Assembly (NCBI RefSeq): GCF_002751875.1
Contig: NZ_NMZM01000006.1
Span: 1-64,000 of the forward strand
Source of the DNA: Oceaniglobus indicus
GTDB taxonomy: Bacteria > Pseudomonadota > Alphaproteobacteria > Rhodobacterales > Rhodobacteraceae
Length of the DNA stretch: 64,000 nucleotides
Direction: 5' to 3'
Both the position numbers and the translations under genes were made by a program. Under the pieces are notes generated by a model. The model had not been told where the DNA came from. It saw only the letters and a list, made by a program, of their open reading frames with translations, and did no database searches. Below are positions 7,626 through 15,058 of the stretch, one piece after another. The first letter of the stretch is position 1. The number at the start of each line of letters is the position of its first letter.

Positions 7626-8216
7626 TCAGGCCAGCTTTGCGGCCACATCGACCAGACGCCGCGCCTGGTGGGCAATCGCCGATCTCGCATCGTCGGTGAA
7701 CTCGGCCCCTTGCGTGTGGCTATAGCCATAGGGGTTGCCGCCGGTCTTGAAGATCACCTCGTCAGTATAACCCGGCGCCACGACGATACCGCCCCAGTGC
7801 ATGACGGTGGTGTAGAGCGACTGCAACGTCGTCTCCTGCCCGCCGTGGGTATTCTGGGCCGAGGTCATGGCCGTGACCGGCTTGTTCGCCAAGCCGCCCT
7901 TGCCCCAAACCCCACCGAGGGTGTCGATGAACGCCCGCATCTGGCTGGCCATGACGCCGAACCTGGTGCCGCACGAGATCAGATAGGCATTGGCCCATTC
8001 CATGTCCTCGACGCTGGCCTCGGGAATGTCACGGGTCGCTTCGGCATGGGCCTTCCAGGCGTCCTGGCTGTTGACCGCGGCATCGGGCGCCGTCTCGGGC
8101 GCCTTCAACAGACGCACCTCGGCGCCCGCGGCCCGTGCCGCATCGGCGGCGATGGTGGCCATCTGGTGGTTGGTGCCATAGCTGGAATAATAGACGATCG
8201 CGAGCTTGACGGTCAT
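7626..8216 (-). CDS. wrbA: NAD(P)H:quinone oxidoreductase type IV (WrbA)
   Basis: A 196-residue flavodoxin-like protein. It contains [16 protein letters not shown] (FMN phosphate loop), [23 protein letters not shown]-like core with the hallmark GTRFG, and [22 protein letters not shown], all diagnostic of WrbA. WrbA reduces quinones by two electrons and so avoids semiquinone radicals. It lies in the operon between DoxX and the esterase leader, matching a quinone detoxification role. Confidence 0.95.
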   Translation of the reverse strand: MTVKLAIVYYSSYGTNHQMATIAADAARAAGAEVRLLKAPETAPDAAVNSQDAWKAHAEATRDIPEASVEDMEWANAYLISCGTRFGVMASQMRAFIDTLGGVWGKGGLANKPVTAMTSAQNTHGGQETTLQSLYTTVMHWGGIVVAPGYTDEVIFKTGGNPYGYSHTQGAEFTDDARSAIAHQARRLVDVAAKLA

Positions 8217-8262
8217 TGTCGGTCTCCGTTCAAATGGGTTTGATCAAGGGTGGCAGTCGGGG

Positions 8263-8670
8263 TCAAACGTTGCCCGTTGCCGCGATGTTCCGCCGCGCAT
8301 CGAGGCTCCAGGGTCCGGGGCCGGCGAAAACGATGTAGAAAAACACGAAACAGAACAGGATCGCCCCGGCACCGTCATTGATCGAGGGAAAGAAGCTGCG
8401 CGGTGCATGTGCGACGAAATAGGCGGTCGCCATGGTGCCGGATGCGACAAGGGCGGCGGGCCGTGTGAACAGCCCCAGGGCCAGCAGCGCACCGGTAACA
8501 AGCTCGATCACGCCCGCACTCCACGACAACGAAAGCACTTCGGGCGTGCGGCCCGCAGGAAAGCCGAGAATTTTCTCGGTGCCATAGCACAGGAAGGTCA
8601 ATCCCGCAGCGATGCGCAAGACGCTCAGCATGCGCGGCGCCCAGGTGGTCTGAAGCTGGTCGGTGTTCAT
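8263..8670 (-). CDS. DoxX family membrane protein (MhqP-like)
   Basis: A 135-residue, four-helix protein with the DoxX core LRIAAGLTFLCYGTEKILGF and IELVTGALLALGLFTRPAAL, and AHAPRSFFPSINDGAGAILFC in the last helices. It is only distantly like the DoxX protein at 4029. It sits between the ring-cleaving dioxygenase and WrbA genes; the order dioxygenase-DoxX parallels mhqO-mhqP in Bacillus subtilis. Its role is probably in membrane-associated redox or quinone chemistry (inference from context). Confidence 0.92.
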   Translation of the reverse strand: MNTDQLQTTWAPRMLSVLRIAAGLTFLCYGTEKILGFPAGRTPEVLSLSWSAGVIELVTGALLALGLFTRPAALVASGTMATAYFVAHAPRSFFPSINDGAGAILFCFVFFYIVFAGPGPWSLDARRNIAATGNV

Positions 8671-8746
8671 CGCATTGTCCTTTCGGTTTCGCCATCATCC
8701 GAATGGTCCCCGCCCACACGATGGGCCGCGGGCGGGGATTGTCGGT

Positions 8747-9679
8747 TCAATCGGCAAGGGCCATCAACGACTGCTCGAGCTGCGGGCGCAGGTGGGCGTG
8801 TTGCGCAGGCAGTTTCAGCGCGCGGCCGAGGTGGGCCAGATCCTCGTCCCGCTCGAAGCCCGGCTCGTTCGTGGCGATCTCGAACAGGATGCCGCCGGGC
8901 GTGCGGAAGTAGATCGCCCAGAAATAATCGCGGTCGATGACCGGCGTGACATGGGCGCCCGCTTCGATCAACGCCTTGCGCACTTCGGCCTGGGCCTCGC
9001 GGTTTTCGACCGCAAAAGCGACATGGTGCACCGATCCGGCCCCTTCGCGCGCCCGCCCAACGTCGGGAAGCGCCTCGAGATCGACGACATCGGCACCGTT
9101 GCCGTTGTCCAGGGCCATGCGGATCAACGCCCCCTCGCGCGCAATCTCGCGGTAGCCCATGAAGCTCAGCAGGCGGGCCGTCGCATCGGCCTCGCGCAGG
9201 CGCATGGTCACACCGCGAAAGCCGCGAATGCCCAGATCCGCCGGCACCGGACCGTCGGCGTAAGGCGCGCGCGTGTCGCCCGGAACCTCGACCAGGGCAA
9301 AACCGTCGCCGTCCGGCCCCTCGAAGCGCAAGCGCTTCTCGCCGAACTGCTCCACCTCCTCGAGGCCGCCGACCGCCGCCGCGGCAAGGCGTTCACGCCA
9401 GTAGTCGAGCGTATCCACCGGCACGGCAAAGGCCGTCTCGGCCACCTCGCCCGTGCCCCGTTGACCCTTCACGATGTGCGGGAATGGAAAATAGGTCATC
9501 ACCGATCCCGGCGTGCCCGCCTCGTCCCCGTAATACAGGTGATAGACGTCGGGCGCGTCGAAATTGACGGTCTTCTTGACCCGCCGCATGCCGAGCAGCT
9601 TGGTGAAGAAATCGCTGTTCTGCTGCGCATCCGCCGCCAGCGACGTGACATGGTGCAGGCCTTTGATCTGGGTAAGCAT
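8747..9679 (-). CDS. Ring-cleaving dioxygenase (VOC/glyoxalase superfamily, MhqO/LinE-like)
   Basis: A 310-residue protein with two vicinal-oxygen-chelate domains. The first opens LHHVTSLAADAQQNSDFFTKLLG; the second has GSVHHVAFAVEN. The metal ligands appear to be His in GLHHVT, His in SVHHVAF and Glu in GGILFEIATNEPGF. MhqO-type enzymes cleave hydroquinone-like rings. The start MLTQIKGLHHV was chosen at the domain start; the longer open frame upstream has no homology. It is the first gene of the 9679-to-5487 operon, with the candidate operator 9750-9782 about 70-100 bp upstream. Confidence 0.92.
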   Translation of the reverse strand: MLTQIKGLHHVTSLAADAQQNSDFFTKLLGMRRVKKTVNFDAPDVYHLYYGDEAGTPGSVMTYFPFPHIVKGQRGTGEVAETAFAVPVDTLDYWRERLAAAAVGGLEEVEQFGEKRLRFEGPDGDGFALVEVPGDTRAPYADGPVPADLGIRGFRGVTMRLREADATARLLSFMGYREIAREGALIRMALDNGNGADVVDLEALPDVGRAREGAGSVHHVAFAVENREAQAEVRKALIEAGAHVTPVIDRDYFWAIYFRTPGGILFEIATNEPGFERDEDLAHLGRALKLPAQHAHLRPQLEQSLMALAD

Positions 9680-9749
9680 ACTGCATTCCTTTGTGACTGA
9701 TCTTGCTTGACCCCGAACATAAGGGCCAAGATTATTCTTCGGAACGGCG

Positions 9750-9782
9750 ATAATGTTGCATTGACTATTGCAATATTTGCAA
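9750..9782. promoter_or_regulatory. Candidate operator A of the second LysR regulator (upstream of the dioxygenase operon)
   Basis: ATAATGTTGCA, then TTGACTATTGC, a 6-bp spacer and TGCAA. The same arrangement with the same spacing recurs at 11313-11345; only two bases of the first 22 and the 6-bp spacer differ. It contains TTGCA/TGCAA half-sites and lies 71-103 bp upstream of the dioxygenase start codon. Confidence 0.7.
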
Positions 9783-9917
9783 CGTCGATCCTGCGCGACC
9801 CGAACGACAATCGGCCCGCAGCGATGACACTGCGGGCCGAGAAACCTGGCCGGACTTGTCACAACCCACCAAGCGGCCGCCGCAGCACGCGGTGGCCCGT
9901 GGCGGTCGCGGCTTGCC

Positions 9918-11150
9918 TCAACCCTCCTGCATCCGGGCACTCGGACCGGTGACCGAGATATACGAATCCGTCAGATCGGCGACCGAGCGGGCGCCGGTCA
10001 GCAACATGTCCGAGCGCAATTCGGCCGCCAGCGCCTCAAGCACCGATTGCACGCCCTGCGCGCCCCCGACACCCAATCCATACATCACCGGACGGCCCAC
10101 GGCCACGCAGGTGGCACCCATCGAAAGCGCGCGGATCACGTCGATCCCGCGACGGATGCCGCTGTCCATGATGATCGGCACGCGGCCGTTCACGGCCTTC
10201 GCAACCAGCGGCAGCACGCTGATGGCGGCGGGAACCCCGTCGATCTGGCGTCCGCCGTGGTTGGACACCTGGATGGCGTCGGCCCCGGCCGCGATGATCG
10301 GGTCCACATCCTCGGCGCGCAGGATGCCCTTGACGATCACCGGCAGGCCGGTTTCGTTCTTGATCATCCGGATGTCGGCTGGCGTCAGGTCGGCCTTCTG
10401 GGCAAAGAAATCGCCCGTGCCGCCGCGCGCCGGATCGTGGTTGCCAAAGGACGCATCGGGGCGGAACGGGGCACCCATGGCGCGGAACCGGTCAGGCATC
10501 CCCGGCCCAAGCGCATCGGCGGTCAGCACGATCGCGGAATAACCGGCGTTCTTCGCGCGGCGCAGCAGCGATTTGGTGACGGCTTCGTCTTGGTTGAAAT
10601 AAAGCTGGAACCACTTCGGGCCGGTCGTGGCCGCGGCGATTTCCTCCAGCGTCCGGTTCGAGGCGCCCGATGAACAGTAAAGCGCCCCGGCCAATCCGGC
10701 ACCGCGCGCGGTTGCAACCTCGCCTTCCTCGTGGACCATGCGATGTGCGCCCATGGGGGCCACGAAGAACGGAAACGGCATCTTCTGACCCAGGATCTCG
10801 ACCGAAAGGTCAAGATCGGCGGGGCTGACCCCGGTCAGACGGTGCGTGATGATGCGAAAATCCTCCATCGCGCGTCGGTTCTCGCGCAGGGTCCATTCGT
10901 CGCCCTTGGCGCCGGTGACAAAGACGTATCCCGCTTCGGGAACGGCGGCTTCGAACGGCTCTTTCAAGCCCGGCAGGCTGATCACGTCGAGCCCCTTGTC
11001 GGCGGTCGACGCCCCATAGCTTGACGCGGCAGGTGTTGCGGTGGCGGTTTCTTCGGCGGTGGCGGACGTCTGGGCCAGGGTGGCGCCGGCAAAAGGCATC
11101 GTGCCGATGGCCGTCGCTGCGCTTCCCAGAAAGTTTCGGCGTGTCGTCAT
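9918..11150 (-). CDS. Tat-exported FMN-dependent alpha-hydroxyacid oxidoreductase (lactate oxidase/glycolate oxidase family)
   Basis: A 410-residue protein. Residues 1-26 form a twin-arginine signal (TTRRNFLGSAATAIG...LAQ). The body is an FMN-dependent TIM barrel: FPFFVAPMGAHRM, WFQLYFNQDEA, VIVKGIL, the catalytic SNHGGRQID and MDSGIRRGIDVIRALSMGA for FMN phosphate. The family oxidises L-2-hydroxyacids such as lactate. A GAGGAG ribosome site precedes the ATG. It diverges from the LysR gene at 11356, and the shared operator suggests that it belongs to the same stress regulon as the dioxygenase operon. The electron acceptor (oxygen or quinone) cannot be told. Confidence 0.92.
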   Translation of the reverse strand: MTTRRNFLGSAATAIGTMPFAGATLAQTSATAEETATATPAASSYGASTADKGLDVISLPGLKEPFEAAVPEAGYVFVTGAKGDEWTLRENRRAMEDFRIITHRLTGVSPADLDLSVEILGQKMPFPFFVAPMGAHRMVHEEGEVATARGAGLAGALYCSSGASNRTLEEIAAATTGPKWFQLYFNQDEAVTKSLLRRAKNAGYSAIVLTADALGPGMPDRFRAMGAPFRPDASFGNHDPARGGTGDFFAQKADLTPADIRMIKNETGLPVIVKGILRAEDVDPIIAAGADAIQVSNHGGRQIDGVPAAISVLPLVAKAVNGRVPIIMDSGIRRGIDVIRALSMGATCVAVGRPVMYGLGVGGAQGVQSVLEALAAELRSDMLLTGARSVADLTDSYISVTGPSARMQEG

Positions 11151-11312
11151 GTCATCTCCTCGGGGTTGATGGCTCTGGTTTGGCGGGCCGACCGTGACGC
11201 GATCGCGCAGCGCGGGCACGGCCGCGCCTTGATCGGAGCATGCAGAACGGGTTTGGTGACGGACCGTGCTGCACCGGAAACGTAGAAACATTTTTTAGGT
11301 CTGAAAACACAT

Positions 11313-11345
11313 ATAATGTTGCAATAACTATTGCGCCTGCTGCAA
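11313..11345. promoter_or_regulatory. Candidate operator B in the lysR / hydroxyacid oxidoreductase divergent region
   Basis: ATAATGTTGCA, ATAACTATTGC, a 6-bp spacer and TGCAA: the same layout as 9750-9782. It ends 10 bp before the LysR start codon, a position compatible with autorepression, and lies about 163 bp from the oxidoreductase start. Confidence 0.7.
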
Positions 11346-11355
11346 TAGTGGCGCC

Positions 11356-12255
11356 ATGGGAGAATTGGAATCCATTCGCGTCTTTCTTGCCGTGGCGAAA
11401 CTGGAAAGTTTCGCCGGTGCCGCCCGACAGCTTGGCATGACGCCGGCGTCGGTGACGCGCACGGTCGCGGCGCTTGAAGACAGGTTGGGCCTGCAACTTC
11501 TGGTGCGCACGACGCGGCGGGTGTCGCTGACCTCGGCCGGGGCGCTTTATGCCGCGCGGGTCAGGCCGCTGGCGCAGGAAATGGCGCGCGCCGTCGAGGA
11601 AACGCGCGAGGCGCAGGGCATGACCGCCGGGCGCATCCGCATCAGCGCGCCCATGTCCCTGGGGCTAGAGGTGCTGCCCGCCGTCCTGTCGCAATTCGCC
11701 ACCCTGCATCCGCAGACCCATGTCGCCGTCAACCTGTCGGACAGCTTTGTCGATATCCTCGAGGATGATTTCGATCTGGCGATCCGCGTGTCGGGGCCAC
11801 CCGACGACAAGTCGACGATCTGGCGCAAGATCTGCCTGGTGCCGCGGGTTCTGGTGGGCGCCGCCGCATACATCGCGGCGCGGGGAATGCCGCAGACGCC
11901 CGACGACCTGGTCAACCATGACTGCCTCAGCTACGCGACCGATGCGCGCGACGAGGTCTGGGAGCTGTCCAAGGGCGCAACCCACCGCAGTCACACGGTC
12001 GAGGGCAGGTTCAGCGTCAACAATGGCGATTTGCTGGCAAAGCTGGCGCTGAACGGCGAAGGCATCGCCATGGTGCCCCGGTTCATCGTTCGCGGCGACC
12101 TCGAGGCCGGTCGCCTGGTCGAGGTGCTGGCAGACTGGAAAACTCCCGAAATCTGGCTGACGCTCTATTATCCGCCCTATGACCGGCTGCCGTTGCGGGT
12201 GGCGACCTTTTCGGATTTCTTCGAGGCGCATGTAAAGGAAACATGCGCCCTCTGA
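11356..12255 (+). CDS. LysR-family transcriptional regulator of the dioxygenase/hydroxyacid oxidoreductase regulon
   Basis: A 299-residue LysR protein. The HTH is at residues 5-60 (VFLAVAKLESFAGAARQLGMTPASVTRTVAALEDRLG), and the effector domain starts GRIRISAPMSLGLEVLPAVL. It belongs to the same broad CrgA-like group as the LysR protein at 3006. It diverges from the hydroxyacid oxidoreductase gene, and its start abuts candidate operator B. Together with operator A in front of the dioxygenase operon this makes it the best candidate regulator of both transcription units. The inducer is unknown; quinones or reactive electrophiles are suggested by the target genes. Confidence 0.93.
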   Translation: MGELESIRVFLAVAKLESFAGAARQLGMTPASVTRTVAALEDRLGLQLLVRTTRRVSLTSAGALYAARVRPLAQEMARAVEETREAQGMTAGRIRISAPMSLGLEVLPAVLSQFATLHPQTHVAVNLSDSFVDILEDDFDLAIRVSGPPDDKSTIWRKICLVPRVLVGAAAYIAARGMPQTPDDLVNHDCLSYATDARDEVWELSKGATHRSHTVEGRFSVNNGDLLAKLALNGEGIAMVPRFIVRGDLEAGRLVEVLADWKTPEIWLTLYYPPYDRLPLRVATFSDFFEAHVKETCAL

Positions 12256-12282
12256 AGTTGGCGGATACGCCCGACCTTTAAC

Positions 12283-13239
12283 CTAGCGCCCAAGCGGACG
12301 GGGAACGCGGGGTTCGCCCACTGCGCATTCCAGCGCGGCACGATCCCAATCGCCGGTCGTCGCGGCGGCCCGATAGGTCGATTGAAGGAACGACATCAAC
12401 GTGGCCGCGGGATCGTCGCTGGTGATGACATCGCCGTAAGGCAGCAGGAACTCGCCCAACGTGTCGTCGAACCTTGCCCCCGCCGGTTCGACCGGCTGAT
12501 CGGCAAAGCCATCGGGCCCGGGATAGGCATAGGAATAGAACATCGCCTCGTCCACGCCTACGCCGCCGGGCCAGAAACCGGCCGACGATACCTCGTGACT
12601 GTAAGCCTCTTGTGCGACGTCGTCGGGCAGGTTCGGGATACCGGCCGGATGCAGCGGTGCGGTGCGCCCGGAAAACCGCGTCACGGCCAGGTCGAACGAC
12701 CCCCAGAACAGGTGCACCGGCGACACCTTACCGATGAACCCCGTGCGAAAGCGTTCGAACACCGGCACGATCCGCAGCAACGCGCCGTGAAAGCGTTCGA
12801 CGGCGCCGGCGTCATAGGGCCGGCGCGCCGTATCCTCGGCAAAGGGCACCGGATCGACCACTTCGTTCGGGGCGCCATGGATATCGAACGTGCCGCCCGC
12901 GCCTTCGATGGCCTTGCGGGTGCGGGCGTGAAAGTCCGAAATGCCCATCGGTTCCAGGGCGAACGCCTCTTGCGCGCCACCGTCCGCCTCGACCACCAGG
13001 CGGTGATCGACAAGGTCAAGCGTGGCGGTGACGCAGCCGCCGGCCTCGTGAACGGGGCCGGTGGTCAACCCGCGCGGCGTGACATAGAGCGTGGCGTGCC
13101 ACGAATGATTGACCCACGGCGTATGCGCCAAGCGGTATTTGCCCAGGATCTGCGTCCACAGATGCAGGGCGGTGCACGTTTCTGCCCAATCGGGATAGGG
13201 CAGCGATGGCCAGGGGGGTGCTGTGCGCGCGGCGCTCAT
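12283..13239 (-). CDS. DUF5996 family protein
   Basis: A 318-residue protein recognised by WPSLPYPDWAETCTALHLWTQ, LAHTPWVNHSWHATLYVTPRG and PVHLFWGSFDLAVTRFSGR, the conserved blocks of DUF5996. Its function is unknown. It has no signal peptide or membrane segment. The start MSAARTAPP overlaps the GST stop by 4 bp (13236-13239), so the two are co-translated; a longer frame upstream lies inside the GST gene. The tight link to a GST hints at detoxification but gives no reaction. Confidence 0.9.
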   Translation of the reverse strand: MSAARTAPPWPSLPYPDWAETCTALHLWTQILGKYRLAHTPWVNHSWHATLYVTPRGLTTGPVHEAGGCVTATLDLVDHRLVVEADGGAQEAFALEPMGISDFHARTRKAIEGAGGTFDIHGAPNEVVDPVPFAEDTARRPYDAGAVERFHGALLRIVPVFERFRTGFIGKVSPVHLFWGSFDLAVTRFSGRTAPLHPAGIPNLPDDVAQEAYSHEVSSAGFWPGGVGVDEAMFYSYAYPGPDGFADQPVEPAGARFDDTLGEFLLPYGDVITSDDPAATLMSFLQSTYRAAATTGDWDRAALECAVGEPRVPRPLGR

Positions 13240-13862
13240 CCGATCGGCTCCATGTCCTGACGATCCAGCGCCAGTTGCACGCCCGAATCCGCCTCCATGC
13301 GGGCGCGGTGCTTCTTCAGCGCGGGGTAATCGTCGATCGAGATCGGCGTCTGTTCGATCCAGCGCGACAGCACGTAGAGGAACGTATCCGCAAACGACCG
13401 TTTGCCCAAATACCATTCACCGCCATTGCCGGCCAGAACATCGTTCAGGTGCTTGTAATGGCTGGCGAGCTGTTCATAGGTCTTGCGCTTGACCTCTTCG
13501 ATCGCACTGTCGCTTTCGGCCAAATTCTGCGGCCCGAAGTGGCCACCATAGGTCGCGTGCACCTCGGATGTCATGTAGGACAGCGCCTCGGCCTCCTTGC
13601 GGCCCAGCGCGGTGTCACGGCCAAAACCGCCACCGCCATGGGCCGCCCCCAGCCATGCCAGAATCGCCGACGCCTCGGTCAGGACATCACCGTCGTCGAA
13701 CCTGAGCGCGGGCACCTTGCCCTTGGGGTTGATGGCCAGATACTCGGCTTTCTTGTGATCGCCGTAGGCCATCGCCTTCACCTCGACCGGCGCGTCGATC
13801 CATGCGACGGCAATGTTGGGGGCAAGCGAACAGGTTCCGGGCATCGTGTAAAGCGTTGTCAT
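13236..13862 (-). CDS. Glutathione S-transferase family protein
   Basis: A 208-residue GST. The N-terminal thioredoxin-like domain starts MTTLYTMPGTCSLAPNIAVAWI, with the Ser/Cys active-site region of beta-class GSTs (PGTCSLA), INPKGKVPALRFDDG with the cis-Pro, and LTEASAILAWLG as the glutathione-binding E/D-S-type turn. The C-terminal helical domain ends ALKKHRARMEADSGVQLAL. It forms an operon with the DUF5996 gene downstream. The promoter should lie in 13863-14201, which it shares divergently with the urease genes. Confidence 0.93.
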   Translation of the reverse strand: MTTLYTMPGTCSLAPNIAVAWIDAPVEVKAMAYGDHKKAEYLAINPKGKVPALRFDDGDVLTEASAILAWLGAAHGGGGFGRDTALGRKEAEALSYMTSEVHATYGGHFGPQNLAESDSAIEEVKRKTYEQLASHYKHLNDVLAGNGGEWYLGKRSFADTFLYVLSRWIEQTPISIDDYPALKKHRARMEADSGVQLALDRQDMEPIG

Positions 13863-14201
13863 GAAATGGCCTCCTGGGTGCGAACGGTATCGCGTGAATG
13901 ACTTGGCGCCGCCTCGGTGCGGGCGGACGATCAGAGGGCAAAACGATCCGCAGCGCGAAACGTTCCGGTCTGTCGCGCGACGCGGGTGCATCCGTCGGCC
14001 CGGTGGATCGCGCGCCGGCGCGGTGTCTGACGCAGGCGCCGTGCCCCGAAAACGCCCATGACCGTCTTTCCCCGTCGGTTTCGCCCATGCCCTGCGGCGC
14101 TTTTGCGGATAATCAACCGGGGCGCGCCCGATGGCGGGTGACACGCGGCCATCGATCTGCAAACATCGCGGGGAAGTTGTTCAACAGATCCGGGGACCTC
14201 C
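13863..14201. other. Divergent intergenic region between gst and ureA
   Basis: 339 bp that must hold the promoters of both the GST operon and the urease operon. GGGGACCTCC just before ureA is its probable ribosome site. I see no clear NikR-, NtrC- or Fur-type palindrome and no supported gene. Confidence 0.5.
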
Positions 14202-14504
14202 ATGTTACTCAGCATGCACGAACAGGAACGGCTCATGGTCTATACGGCCGGCAAACTTGCGCTGGAACGCAAGGAGCGCGGCCTGAAACTGAACCTGCCC
14301 GAGGCGACCGCCTTGCTGACGTCCTATCTTCTTGAAGGGGCGCGCGACGGGAACACCGTGACCGACCTGATGGAATCGGGCCGCAACGTGCTGGGCCGCG
14401 AGGACGTGATGGAAGGCGTGCCGGAAATGATCGCGCAGATCCAGGTCGAAGCGACCTTTCCCGACGGCACCAAGCTTGTCACAGTGATGGAGCCGATCCG
14501 ATGA
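14202..14504 (+). CDS. ureA: Urease gamma subunit
   Basis: A 100-residue urease gamma subunit, the usual length. It contains [74 protein letters not shown] and the ending PIR. With UreB and UreC it forms the (alpha-beta-gamma)3 enzyme that hydrolyses urea to ammonia and CO2. It overlaps ureB by 4 bp. Unusually for alphaproteobacteria, no ureD lies in front of it; ureD is placed between ureF and ureG. Confidence 0.97.
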   Translation: MLLSMHEQERLMVYTAGKLALERKERGLKLNLPEATALLTSYLLEGARDGNTVTDLMESGRNVLGREDVMEGVPEMIAQIQVEATFPDGTKLVTVMEPIR

Positions 14505-15058
14505 CCCTCAAGCTCAACCCCTTTGCCCAGCTGGTGTCCGACAACAAGGATGCCGCGAAGGCCAGGCACGTGTCCGACGATCCCGGCCGGGACTATGACC
14601 AGACCAGTTCGGATGCGCCCGAGCAGACCAAATCTTCGGGCGTCAGCGGCCCGAGCGCGCCGCGCCGCCCCGGTGGCGGCACACGCCAGGCGCCGCGCCG
14701 CCGGTCGGAAGAGGCGCTGGACGAAGCGCGCGATCCCCTGGTGCCCGGCGAGATCCTGTTCGGCGAAGGCGATGTCGTGATCAACGAGGGTCTCGAGGTG
14801 ACGACCCTTCGCGTCGCCAACACCTCTGACCGGCCGATCCAGGTCGGCTCGCATTTCCATTTCGCCGAGGTGAACGCCGCGCTTGAATTCGACCGCGATG
14901 CGGCCTGGGGCAAGCGTTTGGCCGTGCTTTCGGGCGGGGCCGAGCGGTTTGAACCGGGCGCCGAGGCCGAGGTGGGCCTGGTGCCGATCCGGGGCAAACG
15001 CATCGTTCTGGGCCTGCGCGGTCTGTGCAAGGGAGAGCTCGACAATGCAAAAGGTTGA
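14501..15058 (+). CDS. ureB: Urease beta subunit with long N-terminal extension
   Basis: A 185-residue protein; free-standing UreB proteins are normally about 100. The UreB fold starts near residue 80 ([18 protein letters not shown]) and includes the invariant [22 protein letters not shown], then [19 protein letters not shown] and LGLRGL. Residues 1-79 form an Arg/Pro/Ser/Asp-rich, probably disordered stretch ([20 protein letters not shown]) with no similarity to the end of UreA, so it is not a gamma-beta fusion. It overlaps ureA by 4 bp and ureC by 14 bp. The role of the extension is unknown. Confidence 0.95.
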   Translation: MTLKLNPFAQLVSDNKDAAKARHVSDDPGRDYDQTSSDAPEQTKSSGVSGPSAPRRPGGGTRQAPRRRSEEALDEARDPLVPGEILFGEGDVVINEGLEVTTLRVANTSDRPIQVGSHFHFAEVNAALEFDRDAAWGKRLAVLSGGAERFEPGAEAEVGLVPIRGKRIVLGLRGLCKGELDNAKG

